Source: an uncultured Varibaculum sp.
GTDB taxonomy: Bacteria > Actinomycetota > Actinomycetes > Actinomycetales > Actinomycetaceae
Assembly (NCBI GenBank): GCA_947253735.1
Contig: CAMYAU010000020.1
Span: forward strand, 1 to 17,871
DNA: 17,871 bases
Direction: 5' to 3'
Under the pieces are notes generated by a model that worked only from the letters and a program-made list of their open reading frames with translations, ran no database searches and had not been told where the DNA came from. Positions 6,435 to 14,407 of this stretch are shown piece after piece. Every line of letters begins with the position of its first letter. The stretch's first letter is position 1. The position numbers and the translations under genes were made by a program.

Positions 6435-7582
6435 TGGCGCGAAAGAATCACTTAGGGAGAGGATTGTCAGCTCTTATTCCTACTGAACCAGTAGAAAATA
6501 AATCGACAGAGATTGAAGATGATGGTAACTCCCGTCCAGCCGACATATTTTTTGGCGGCCACGGCCATGCTCCTAAAGGGGGTTCAGCAAAGGAGCTTTT
6601 AGAACCACGTAAAAATGTTTCACGTGAAACATTAAGGACGCGAAATAAAAATACTGGAACAAACTCAAGCAAGAGTATTGGCTCGAAGAATAATAAGACT
6701 TCTCAACGGAAATTGGCTCAATCTAAAAATAATGTTTCACGTGAAACATCTTTGGTTCCGGTGCCAGGCGCACGGCTAGAGCTAGTTCAGGTCAGTAAAG
6801 TAAATCCAAATCGTTCTCAACCCAGGCAAACTTTTGATGAGGATGAAATAGCAGAACTTGCTGCTTCCATTAAAGAAGTAGGGTTATTGCAACCAATTGT
6901 TGTTCGTACTGACCCCACAGATAAGGATGCCTACGAACTGATAATGGGTGAACGGAGATTACGCGCCTGTCAGTTGGCGAAAGTCCCGCAAATTCCTGCA
7001 ATTATTCGCGAGACCAGTGATAATAAGATGTTGCTAGATGCATTGATTGAAAACTTGCATCGAGTGCAACTTAATCCCTTAGAAGAGGCAGCGGCGTACC
7101 AACAGTTGATGGAGGACTTTGGGTGTACTCAAAAAGAACTTTCACAGCGAGTGTCGAAGTCGCGTCCCGCCATAACTAATGCCCTTCGTCTGTTGCGACT
7201 GCCAGCCAGTGTACAGCCAAAGGTAGCCGCGGGAGTGCTCTCAGCAGGACATGCCCGTGCTTTATTAGCAGTTAGTGATCCCCAGGATCAAGAATATTTA
7301 GCGGAGCGGATTATTGCCGAAGGGCTCTCAGTGCGTTCTACTGAAGAAATTGTTGCCTTGGGTAACGTTAAAGGTGCTCCGATTCGTTCCAGGCATAGTG
7401 GAAAACCGCGGCAAGTCAATCTTTCTGCAAGTCAAGCTGCTGTACAGGAACGGTGGACGCAAATTCTCGATACCCGGGTATCACTTAAGCCCGGTAAGAA
7501 AATTAGCAAATTAGTAATCGAATACGCTGACGAAGCAGATCTAGAGCGCCTTACTCAACTGCTAGAACAAGCCGGCCATTAG
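6434..7582 (+). CDS. parB: Chromosome-partitioning protein ParB (Spo0J)
   Basis: ParB is a CTP-dependent DNA clamp loaded at parS, spreading along DNA and stimulating ParA. The 382-residue protein begins with the conserved LGRGLSALI element (7-15) that activates ParA. An unusual polar Asn/Ser/Lys-rich linker follows to about 106, then the ParB/Srx domain with GERRLRA (172-178), ENLHR (206-210), an HTH parS-reading region around 232-252 and a C-terminal dimerisation domain. The linker encodes NVSRET twice (61-66 and 100-105) because two perfect parS sites are embedded in the gene in the same frame. The gene ends the operon; a terminator follows. Confidence 0.95.
   Translation: MARKNHLGRGLSALIPTEPVENKSTEIEDDGNSRPADIFFGGHGHAPKGGSAKELLEPRKNVSRETLRTRNKNTGTNSSKSIGSKNNKTSQRKLAQSKNNVSRETSLVPVPGARLELVQVSKVNPNRSQPRQTFDEDEIAELAASIKEVGLLQPIVVRTDPTDKDAYELIMGERRLRACQLAKVPQIPAIIRETSDNKMLLDALIENLHRVQLNPLEEAAAYQQLMEDFGCTQKELSQRVSKSRPAITNALRLLRLPASVQPKVAAGVLSAGHARALLAVSDPQDQEYLAERIIAEGLSVRSTEEIVALGNVKGAPIRSRHSGKPRQVNLSASQAAVQERWTQILDTRVSLKPGKKISKLVIEYADEADLERLTQLLEQAGH
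6616..6631. promoter_or_regulatory. parS: parS site 1, inside parB
   Basis: TGTTTCACGTGAAACA is a perfect 16-base palindrome identical to the bacterial parS consensus. It lies in the parB reading frame and encodes part of NVSRET. It is about 4.7 kb from the dnaA-rpmH gap, a typical origin-proximal position. Confidence 0.95.
6733..6748. promoter_or_regulatory. parS: parS site 2, inside parB
   Basis: A second perfect TGTTTCACGTGAAACA, starting 117 bases (39 codons) after the first and in the same codon phase, again encoding NVSRET. No other parS site was seen by eye in the window. Confidence 0.95.
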
Positions 7583-7589
7583 CTTTGCT

Positions 7590-7628
7590 AAGCTCATAAA
7601 TCTTTACCAAGATTTGTAGCTTATTTTT
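7590..7628 (+). terminator. Rho-independent terminator after parB
   Basis: A perfect inner stem AAATCTT/AAGATTT (7598-7604 and 7609-7615, loop TACC) is nested in an outer stem AAGCT/AGCTT (7590-7594 and 7618-7622), followed directly by ATTTTT. It ends the rpmH-parB operon. The gene pair is convergent, but no T-run favours termination of the minus-strand ddl. Confidence 0.75.
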
Positions 7629-7637
7629 CCTGTACCT

Positions 7638-8600
7638 TTAGGCTCTCTGTCCTCGATTAGCAGCCTGCACGGTTATTGCCTCGATTAAGTTTCCGAAGCC
7701 CTGATCGGCTTGCGCTGCTAAGGGCCATAAGGAGGTATCGGTCATACCGGGGACCACATTGGCATCAATGAACCAGGGTTTACCGTTAGAGTCAACAATT
7801 AGATCAATCCGAGAGAAATCTTCTAGCTCTAAAACTCGGTGACAATCTAAAGCTAATGTTCTAATTTTTTCATCTAGCTCTGAATCCAAGGGCGCGGGAG
7901 CAAAAAATTCGGTACGTCCAGTTAGATAACGAGCATCAAAATCGTAGCGTCCCACATCTGTACGGATCTCTACTGGGGGCAGTGCGCGGGCAACTCCGGC
8001 TTCGACAACTATCGAAACCGATAGTTCGCGCCCATTGATAAAGCGTTCGATTAATACCTCATTGTCATAGGCAAAAGCGTTAACCATGGCAGTGCGTAGC
8101 GCTACCTCTCCATCGACGTAGGTGATGCCCATAGCAGACCCGCCTCTAGAAGGTTTAACCATAAGGGGATACCCCAAACGATCAGAAACTTCTTTTAGGA
8201 GAGTATCTGCTCCCACCTGTTGAAATAGGATTTGAGGCAGGGCTACAGACCGAGGAGTGGGTAACCCATTTTTTTCTACTACTGATTTCGCCACGGGTTT
8301 GGAGAGGGAAATCTTACAGCCCTTAGGTCCGGTTCCCACATAAGCTAATCCGCTTAATTCTAGTAAATCCTGAAGAGATCCATCCTCGCCCTCCCGGCCG
8401 TGAATGATTGGCCAGACAACATCAGGATTAAAATCACCCAAAGAATCAAGTAACTCTTTATCAAGCTGCAGGATGCGCAGCAGGTGACCCCGTTGCCGTA
8501 ATTGCGTTGCCACTCGGTTCGCGGAATGCAATGACACTTCTCGCTCATGAAGTTGACCGCCGGTAATGATGGCAACTTTTAGGTTAGCTTCATTAGTCAT
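7638..8600 (-). CDS. ddl: D-alanine--D-alanine ligase
   Basis: Ddl joins two D-alanines with ATP to make the peptidoglycan stem terminus. The protein (320 residues from the ATG at 8600) shows the ATP-grasp layout. N-terminal features are GGQLHEREVSLHS and HGREGEDGSLQDLLE; ATP-binding and lid features are KPSRGGSAMG and RYDFDARYLTG. The metal site is RIDLIVD followed by DANVVPGMT. Against E. coli DdlB the first metal aspartate and the asparagine are kept, but the glutamate of the usual EAN/EVN triplet is an aspartate. A longer TTG-started frame reaches 8627, but the ATG at 8600 follows GAAAGGTAAGG and overlaps the aminotransferase stop by eight bases (ATGACTAA), suggesting coupling. It might be a second or specialised Ddl; one window cannot tell. 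Confidence 0.9.
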   Translation of the reverse strand: MTNEANLKVAIITGGQLHEREVSLHSANRVATQLRQRGHLLRILQLDKELLDSLGDFNPDVVWPIIHGREGEDGSLQDLLELSGLAYVGTGPKGCKISLSKPVAKSVVEKNGLPTPRSVALPQILFQQVGADTLLKEVSDRLGYPLMVKPSRGGSAMGITYVDGEVALRTAMVNAFAYDNEVLIERFINGRELSVSIVVEAGVARALPPVEIRTDVGRYDFDARYLTGRTEFFAPAPLDSELDEKIRTLALDCHRVLELEDFSRIDLIVDSNGKPWFIDANVVPGMTDTSLWPLAAQADQGFGNLIEAITVQAANRGQRA

Positions 8601-9864
8601 TAGCCTTACCTTTCTGTTGAGAAGCAAATAAATTAACTAGCTCTATTTCTCGGTGAACGACGTTTGCTAGTCGGCGCACGCCCTCGCGAATCTGATCTGG
8701 AGTTGGATAACAAAACGATAGCCGCATATTCGCATGTCCCTGGTCTGAGGCATAAAATGCCGTGCCAGGGGTATAAGCCACTAGTTCACTAACCGCCCGG
8801 GTCAGCATGGCTTTGGAATCCAATCCCTCGGGTAAAGTCAACCAAGTATAGAAGCCGCCTTCTGGAATTGTCCAGGAGCATTCGGGTAAATAATCGTTTA
8901 AAGCATTTAGCATTGCGTCCCGGCGACCACGGTACATTTGTCGGTAGGAGTCAATCTGTCCGCGCCAATCGTAGTCCCGCAGGTAAGCATGAATCGCCAT
9001 CTGCCCCACCATAGAGGGAGATAAAATAGCTGACTCCGACGCTACCACCAGTTTGTCTCTAACTGCCGCGGGAGCATAGGCCCAACCAATTCTAAAACCA
9101 GGAGCAAAAATCTTGGAAAAAGAACCTAAATAAACAACCAGGTCAGGAGCAAGTTCCACCAATGGAACCATAGTTTGTCCTTCAAAACCTAGAAGGCCGT
9201 AAGGATTATCTTCCAAAATCAGAACCTCGTATTTACGACATAATTCGACCAGTTCTTTACGCCGGGAAATGGACATTGACACCCCGGCAGGATTATGGAA
9301 ATTGGGGATGGTGTATAGGTATTTTATCCTTTTGCCTTCGGCGCGTGCTTGCTTGACGGTACGGACGAACTCTTCTGGAATCAAACCTTCGTCATCTAGG
9401 GGGATATGACGAACATCTGCCTGGTAGGCATTGAAAACGCCCAGCGCCCCTACATAGGAGGGAGATTCCGCTAAAATCACATCTCCAGGCTCAATGAAAA
9501 GTTGCGTAACCAGGTCTAATGCCTGTTGGGAGCCAGTGGTAACCACTACATTATCAGGGTTGGCGTGAATACCTTCTTCCGCCATTACTTCGGTAATGGA
9601 TTCACGTAAGGGTGCCCATCCTTGTCCGCCGCCGTATTGCATCGCTTGTTCGCCATGCTCTAGTACCAACTGTTGAGCGCTGTTAGCTAATTTTGCTAAC
9701 GGAAGATCGTGAATATTAGGCATCCCACCGGCTAAAGAAACTACCTCGGGACGGGAAACTACCGAGAACAAAGCGCGAATTTCAGATTCACGAAGGTTAT
9801 GAGCTCGTGCCGCATAGGAATCCTGCCAAAGATCGAGATGGGTTCCTTTTTCCTGCGCGCTCAT
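8593..9864 (-). CDS. PLP-dependent class I/II aminotransferase (LysN/2-aminoadipate-like)
   Basis: This is a fold-type I, pyridoxal-phosphate aminotransferase of 423 residues. Visible elements are GGMPN near the start, TTGSQQALDL (PLP phosphate region), NFHNPAG (around 188-194), LEDNPYG with the PLP-ring aspartate near 219, the Schiff-base lysine K251 in GSFSKIFAPGFRIGW and the substrate-carboxylate arginine near the C-terminus (RLSFCYP). It resembles the 2-aminoadipate/aromatic aminotransferase branch related to MocR proteins, but lacks the winged-helix domain, so it is probably an enzyme, not a regulator. Substrate is not determinable; amino-donor metabolism for cell-wall precursors is a guess from coupling to ddl. 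GGAG precedes the ATG by six bases. Confidence 0.88.
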   Translation of the reverse strand: MSAQEKGTHLDLWQDSYAARAHNLRESEIRALFSVVSRPEVVSLAGGMPNIHDLPLAKLANSAQQLVLEHGEQAMQYGGGQGWAPLRESITEVMAEEGIHANPDNVVVTTGSQQALDLVTQLFIEPGDVILAESPSYVGALGVFNAYQADVRHIPLDDEGLIPEEFVRTVKQARAEGKRIKYLYTIPNFHNPAGVSMSISRRKELVELCRKYEVLILEDNPYGLLGFEGQTMVPLVELAPDLVVYLGSFSKIFAPGFRIGWAYAPAAVRDKLVVASESAILSPSMVGQMAIHAYLRDYDWRGQIDSYRQMYRGRRDAMLNALNDYLPECSWTIPEGGFYTWLTLPEGLDSKAMLTRAVSELVAYTPGTAFYASDQGHANMRLSFCYPTPDQIREGVRRLANVVHREIELVNLFASQQKGKAND

Positions 9865-9974
9865 TTACCGCTCCTTTACTAGATTAATTGTTATTTTCGC
9901 ATGAAGAATCGATGCATCCAAAGCGAAAGTCACAAAAAACGCAAAAATAAAGCAAAACTAGTTTAAGTTCGCAG

Positions 9975-10823
9975 CTATTCGGGGTTGCTATCTTTTTGTT
10001 CTTGTTTATTTTGGGTACGTAGGTACCAGCTAAGAGTAATAAAGAATGCCACTAAAACCACTAACAGTAAAGGTAAAAGAAAATCCGGGAGGGTGCCGGC
10101 CAGGTTAGTGATGCGGCTTTCCAGCGATACCTGCTGGGAGGGATTAAGTAAAGCTTTATTGTTTACACCACCAAACAATAGTAAAAATGCTCCGACTCCT
10201 ATAAAAACTAAGCCAGAAACTAGTGAACCCCAGGTGGTTTGCCGTCCCAAAAACCGCAGGGGGCGCGGATGAAATAAGCGCTGTTGGCGAGCCGTTAGCG
10301 AACCCCAGATCAGGGAAAGTGCGGCCACGGGGGTAAACATGCCTAGGGCATACCAAAACATCAAGATGCCGCCGCGGACACTGGAACCGGTGAGGGTAGC
10401 TGCCGATAGGACTGCGCCTAAGATCGGGCCGGTACATCCCGAGCCGGCCAGTCCATAGGAAATTCCAAAAAGAAAAATCCCGGCGATACTAGGACGGGTT
10501 GCACCTCCTAATGCCCTAGGTAAAGGGAGTTTAGGAAGAGGGATTGCGAAGACTTGGGCAAGACCTAAAGCTAGAATTACCCCCCCGGCGAGCAAAGTAA
10601 CTATTCGAGAATGGGCAAGTAGCCAACTCCCGAGGCCTCCGGCCGCAAAGCCCAAGGGAACCAGGGCGATAGTGAGTCCGAAAAGAAACACTAAGATTCG
10701 CTGTAGTAGGCGTCCGCGCTCCTCAAAAGCACAGGCGAAAAAAGCGGGGAGCAAAAATGCGCCGCAAGGAGCAAGGAAGGTAACCAGTCCCCCTAAGTAG
10801 GCGATAGTGAAGTTTATAGACAT
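9975..10823 (-). CDS. CcdA-like cytochrome c biogenesis/thiol-transfer membrane protein
   Basis: CcdA/DsbD-beta proteins carry reducing equivalents across the membrane to extracytoplasmic thioredoxin-like proteins. The 282-residue product has about six hydrophobic segments and the two redox cysteines expected of the family: C20 in FLAPCGAFLLP and C130 in GLAGSGCTGPILGAVL. A third cysteine (C31) is near the first. A short polar tail rich in Gln/Asn/Lys ends the protein. Its ATG overlaps the stop codon of the upstream DsbA-like gene (TAATG), so the two are co-translated and very likely partners. No cytochrome c maturation genes are in view, so a general thiol-redox role is more likely than haem handling; the direction of electron flow is inferred. 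Confidence 0.85.
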   Translation of the reverse strand: MSINFTIAYLGGLVTFLAPCGAFLLPAFFACAFEERGRLLQRILVFLFGLTIALVPLGFAAGGLGSWLLAHSRIVTLLAGGVILALGLAQVFAIPLPKLPLPRALGGATRPSIAGIFLFGISYGLAGSGCTGPILGAVLSAATLTGSSVRGGILMFWYALGMFTPVAALSLIWGSLTARQQRLFHPRPLRFLGRQTTWGSLVSGLVFIGVGAFLLLFGGVNNKALLNPSQQVSLESRITNLAGTLPDFLLPLLLVVLVAFFITLSWYLRTQNKQEQKDSNPE

Positions 10824-11650
10824 TAGCGATTACCAGCAGTTTTAGCTGCGATTTCAATGGCTTGGATAAAACTGTCTGCAGGTAGCGCCCCGGTAATCAC
10901 ATAGTTGTTAATGAAAAATGCGGGAGTACCGTTAAGACCGACTGCACGCGAATGAGAGGTTTCATTTTCAATAGTTGCAGCGGTTTCGGCGGCTTCTAAA
11001 TCTTGGTTAAAACGAGACAAGTCGCTAACACCACTAGCTTGAGCCACTTGGGTAACCAGTTGTTTATCCCAGGTAATATGACCGCCACCTTCCCCGGCAG
11101 CTAGCCTAGTGGCGGCAGCTAAATATTCCCAAAATTTTCCTTGTTTCCCAGCCGCAATCGAGCCAGCAGCTCCCAAATCGGAGCGATATTGTGAAGCGAA
11201 AATCGTGAGGTTATTGAATTCGATTCGTAAAGTGCCATCATCAATATACCGTTTGAGCTGCGGAAAAACGTTTGCTTCATACTGGTAACACATGGGACAG
11301 GAAAAGTCAGAGAACTGAACCATAGTTACCGGAGCCTTCGGGTCCCCAATTGCTCGGGGATCATCCTTAGCATTGCGATAAAAAGATTTTATTGCCTTTT
11401 TTCCCTGTTCATCGGTAAGTACATTTACCCCTTCGGGTAACTGATCATTTTGGCTATTATTCTCGCCCGAGGCTTGGGCGCTTTGAGAAGATGCTGAGTT
11501 ATTAGTGGTACCGCTAGAGGTGCTTTTAACAGAACCAAGGTAGTAGGCGATGAAAAAAACCAAGACCAGTACCGAGATTGCTAGTAAGACTAGAACCACT
11601 ATGGCGGCAGGTTTCTTCTTTAACGGCGCCGGATTAACGGAGTCACTCAT
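10823..11650 (-). CDS. Membrane-anchored DsbA-like thiol oxidoreductase
   Basis: The 275-residue protein has a lysine-flanked hydrophobic segment (about 14-39) as a signal anchor, a Ser/Asn/Gln-rich linker to about 70, then a thioredoxin-fold DsbA domain. The active-site pair is C118-P-M-C121 (DFSCPMCYQYE). The cis-proline motif is T242-P243 (GLNGTPAFFINNY). The domain belongs to the BdbD/DSBA-like group found on the outside of Gram-positive membranes, where members make or shuffle disulfides in exported proteins. A longer TTG-started frame reaches 11701, but AGAGAGG precedes the ATG at 11650. It follows the flippase-like gene by 56 bases and overlaps the ccdA-like start. Oxidase versus reductase function is open. 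Confidence 0.88.
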   Translation of the reverse strand: MSDSVNPAPLKKKPAAIVVLVLLAISVLVLVFFIAYYLGSVKSTSSGTTNNSASSQSAQASGENNSQNDQLPEGVNVLTDEQGKKAIKSFYRNAKDDPRAIGDPKAPVTMVQFSDFSCPMCYQYEANVFPQLKRYIDDGTLRIEFNNLTIFASQYRSDLGAAGSIAAGKQGKFWEYLAAATRLAAGEGGGHITWDKQLVTQVAQASGVSDLSRFNQDLEAAETAATIENETSHSRAVGLNGTPAFFINNYVITGALPADSFIQAIEIAAKTAGNR

Positions 11651-11706
11651 AAACTTATTTCCTCTCTTTTCTTCTAGCCTAAGGGAGATTAGCTTAATCA
11701 AGCTAG

Positions 11707-14274
11707 TTAGAGCACGTCACGTCGTTGCAAATAACGCATAGCTAACCATCCGATGGGGGCACGCATCCAAAATGTTAGTAGGCGATACAGCAATGCTCCC
11801 GACAGGGCGGTTGCGCCGGGTACCCCGGCCACCTGTAAACCGGCAGTTAGAGCAGCCTCAACGGGACCGAGTCCTCCCGGGGTGGGGATTAACGAGCCTA
11901 AAGTATTGGAGACTAAGAAAGTAACGGTAATGGTGGCAATCGGTAAATGGTAGCCAAAGGCCGCTACCGCGCAATAAAAAGCAGCAACTTGCAAGCCGGT
12001 TTGCGCTAAGCACCCTAAGGCGGTCAGCACCATTCTGCGGGGGCTGGAAGTTATCCAGATCAGGCGCGGCCAAACCTGCTGGAAAGTTGGTTGAATTTTT
12101 GCCCAAATCCATTTGCGCACCTGGGGAAGTGCAAACGCTGCCACTAGCAGCGCCACTATTAAAAGGACAGTGGCTAATACGGTCGAGGAAGGTAGACGTA
12201 CATTCATGGAGGTGCCGGTGAACATAACCATAACTATTAGTAGCACCACAGTGATGACAAATTGGAACAGCTGCATTAAGGAAACGGTAGCGAGGGCGAG
12301 AGCTCCGGTCATATTCTTCTTGGTTAGGTACCTAAGGTTAAGGGCTCCTACTCCTACCCCTGCGGGCACAACCAGGGAGGTTACAGAGCCCGCCAATTGC
12401 AAAATGAATAGTTCGCCATAGCCTAAACGATTGGGGGTTACTGCTTGCAAGGAAAGCGCCTGGCCACAGCTCATTACAATTGCGAAGAAGGCACCTACGA
12501 TAATCCACCAAATATTGGCAGCGGAAATAGTGGCATAGATTTCTTTAAAGTTTAGGGACCCTAAGACGATCAGCACTGCGGCAACACCCAGGGAGGTAAA
12601 GACTAGGGAGGAGGGGGAGAAGCGGCGTAGTTGGGCGCGGGGAACCGCGATGGGATCATTCTGCGTGCTAGATAGCAGTTCTTGTCGCAGATTAGCTAGG
12701 AGCGCGGTTTTCCGTATTTTTTGTCTGGTTGCAGGCGGTAGTGCCAAAGTTTGCAGTACCGGAACCATTGCCTCTATTTGTGAAGCCGGTAGTACAGCCC
12801 GCATGGCTGCCACTGCCCGGTTTTTTCCAAAATACAGACTGCTTAAAACTAGTAATTGTACTTGGTCAATTAGAATCGACATTTTGGAGGCAGCCACTTC
12901 ACCGTCAGACCAGTTAAGCAAATATAGAGCTCCATCTGCGCCTAAACATAAGTTTTCGGCATTGATATTTCGGTGAGCAAGTCCACCTTGATGGGCTTTT
13001 AATAGTTGTAACCACGCGCATTTTAACTGGTCATCAGAAATGTCGGAGGCGGTCAAGCTAGTAAGAGGACGCAGGGAAATATCATCTTCGAAAATATTAA
13101 GCATGGTACTTCTGCAGTGAGCCAGGCCGTGGTAAGGACGAGTTTTAAGCTGCGCCCGAGTGGTCATGGCTCCCATCAACGCGGTGTATTCTCCGTTTTG
13201 TCTTACGGTAGCAGCGGTTGACTTTGAAAAAGAACGTAGCCGCAGGTTAGTCCAAATCCCCGTTATCCAGGTAGAAAGGCGAGAGTCCCCATCGGTTGCG
13301 ATCATGCGATAGCGGCGGTTATCTGAGGAAATTACGCTATAGACTCTTTCGCCAGCTATTTCAGTTTCTTTGAATGTCTTTAGGTCACTTCCGGCAAATG
13401 TAGATAATTCCAAAACTGGGTCTGTGCGTAATTTTTTCCGTTTCATCTCCCCTACTGGTGCTAGGGAACCGCTTTCGGTAGTGAAGCTAACTTCTTCTAC
13501 TGAGAGTAAATCACCTTCCACGGGGGGATCGAGCCGCAAAATCATGCTGGGCGTTATTCCCACTTGGATAAGGGCACGTATCAAAGCGGGTCCTGTGGGC
13601 CGATGATTGCGAACCCCCCATAGATATCGCCCTAAACAACCGGTTAATGTCCCCAAAAACACGGTAATTAATGCAGAAGGTAAGGTCATACGACCTTGCA
13701 GAACCGCGAGAACTAGAATTGACCAAGTTATAACCCACAGTACCCGCAGTAACTGATCTCTTCGGCGTTCACCAGCCATGGTCATCATGGCCACAACCGC
13801 AGTAAAAGGGATAGAAATAGCCACGATAGGTCCACCTACGGTCCACACTTTTAAAGCATTTGAAAATACGTAAGGTAGGGCCGAGATTAACGTCGATGCC
13901 CCCAGTGCTACGATTCCCGCGATTACAGCAGTGAAAGTCGCTTGAAAGGTGCGAACCCATTGCCTGCGCAGCGCCAACATGAATAGCAGTGCAATCGGTG
14001 CGGTTAAAATAAACAAGTTCTGTAACATCGACAGTGGCAGTAACAGAATCTGGGCCAAAGTGGTGTTTATAAATACTTTAGTTAGATCCTGGGCAACTGC
14101 CTGGGTTGTGGCATGAGCGTAAATCGCCATGAGCACGATTAACACAATGGCTGCTAGGTAGAACCCAGCACGAACTAAATCATCTATTCTTCGTAAGCGG
14201 GTATTTTTGACGTCAACAATTTCGGTGAGGTGCTGATCTAGCTGGGTGCTAGCAATATCTCCCGAAACACTCAT
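11707..14274 (-). CDS. Flippase-like (LPG synthase TM/UPF0104) protein with degenerate kinase-like domain
   Basis: This 855-residue protein has three parts. Residues 36-215 hold about six membrane segments. Residues about 220-550 form a cytoplasmic region with a kinase-like catalytic loop, HRNINAEN at 434-441, followed by LYLLNWSD at 450-457; in active kinases the equivalents would be HRD and DFG/DW, so both aspartates appear as Asn (N436, N454). Residues 556-855 form the lysylphosphatidylglycerol-synthase transmembrane domain, with the family signature GSLIPTPGGLGPVEAAL near 793-809 and LLYRLLTFW near the end. No LPG-synthase catalytic (GNAT-like) domain is present, so a lipid-translocation or regulatory role is more likely than aminoacylation. 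The ATG lacks a ribosome-binding site and may be leaderless. It heads the dsbA-ccdA cluster. Confidence 0.82.
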   Translation of the reverse strand: MSVSGDIASTQLDQHLTEIVDVKNTRLRRIDDLVRAGFYLAAIVLIVLMAIYAHATTQAVAQDLTKVFINTTLAQILLLPLSMLQNLFILTAPIALLFMLALRRQWVRTFQATFTAVIAGIVALGASTLISALPYVFSNALKVWTVGGPIVAISIPFTAVVAMMTMAGERRRDQLLRVLWVITWSILVLAVLQGRMTLPSALITVFLGTLTGCLGRYLWGVRNHRPTGPALIRALIQVGITPSMILRLDPPVEGDLLSVEEVSFTTESGSLAPVGEMKRKKLRTDPVLELSTFAGSDLKTFKETEIAGERVYSVISSDNRRYRMIATDGDSRLSTWITGIWTNLRLRSFSKSTAATVRQNGEYTALMGAMTTRAQLKTRPYHGLAHCRSTMLNIFEDDISLRPLTSLTASDISDDQLKCAWLQLLKAHQGGLAHRNINAENLCLGADGALYLLNWSDGEVAASKMSILIDQVQLLVLSSLYFGKNRAVAAMRAVLPASQIEAMVPVLQTLALPPATRQKIRKTALLANLRQELLSSTQNDPIAVPRAQLRRFSPSSLVFTSLGVAAVLIVLGSLNFKEIYATISAANIWWIIVGAFFAIVMSCGQALSLQAVTPNRLGYGELFILQLAGSVTSLVVPAGVGVGALNLRYLTKKNMTGALALATVSLMQLFQFVITVVLLIVMVMFTGTSMNVRLPSSTVLATVLLIVALLVAAFALPQVRKWIWAKIQPTFQQVWPRLIWITSSPRRMVLTALGCLAQTGLQVAAFYCAVAAFGYHLPIATITVTFLVSNTLGSLIPTPGGLGPVEAALTAGLQVAGVPGATALSGALLYRLLTFWMRAPIGWLAMRYLQRRDVL

Positions 14275-14280
14275 GTTTTG

Positions 14281-14286
14281 ATTCTA
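14281..14286 (-). promoter_or_regulatory. Candidate -10 box for a leaderless flippase-like transcript
   Basis: TAGAAT on the minus strand ends six bases before the ATG at 14274, so a transcript would start at or next to the A of the start codon. No ribosome-binding site is visible. The -35 region is not recognisable. Confidence 0.35.
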
Positions 14287-14407
14287 TGTGCTTATCAGGG
14301 TTTATACCTAGATGTGAACTTGCGCCCAGCCTGTCTTGCTTCTTATCCGACTGCAAGCTTCCTCGTCTAGGATTGGGGGAGATGATGATTTATTTTCAGG
14401 AGGACGA

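Noticed and set aside
11650..11701. Longer TTG start for the DsbA-like protein
   Set aside because: The ATG at 11650 has AGAGAGG upstream and gives a normal short cytoplasmic lead; the TTG-started lead has no ribosome-binding site.
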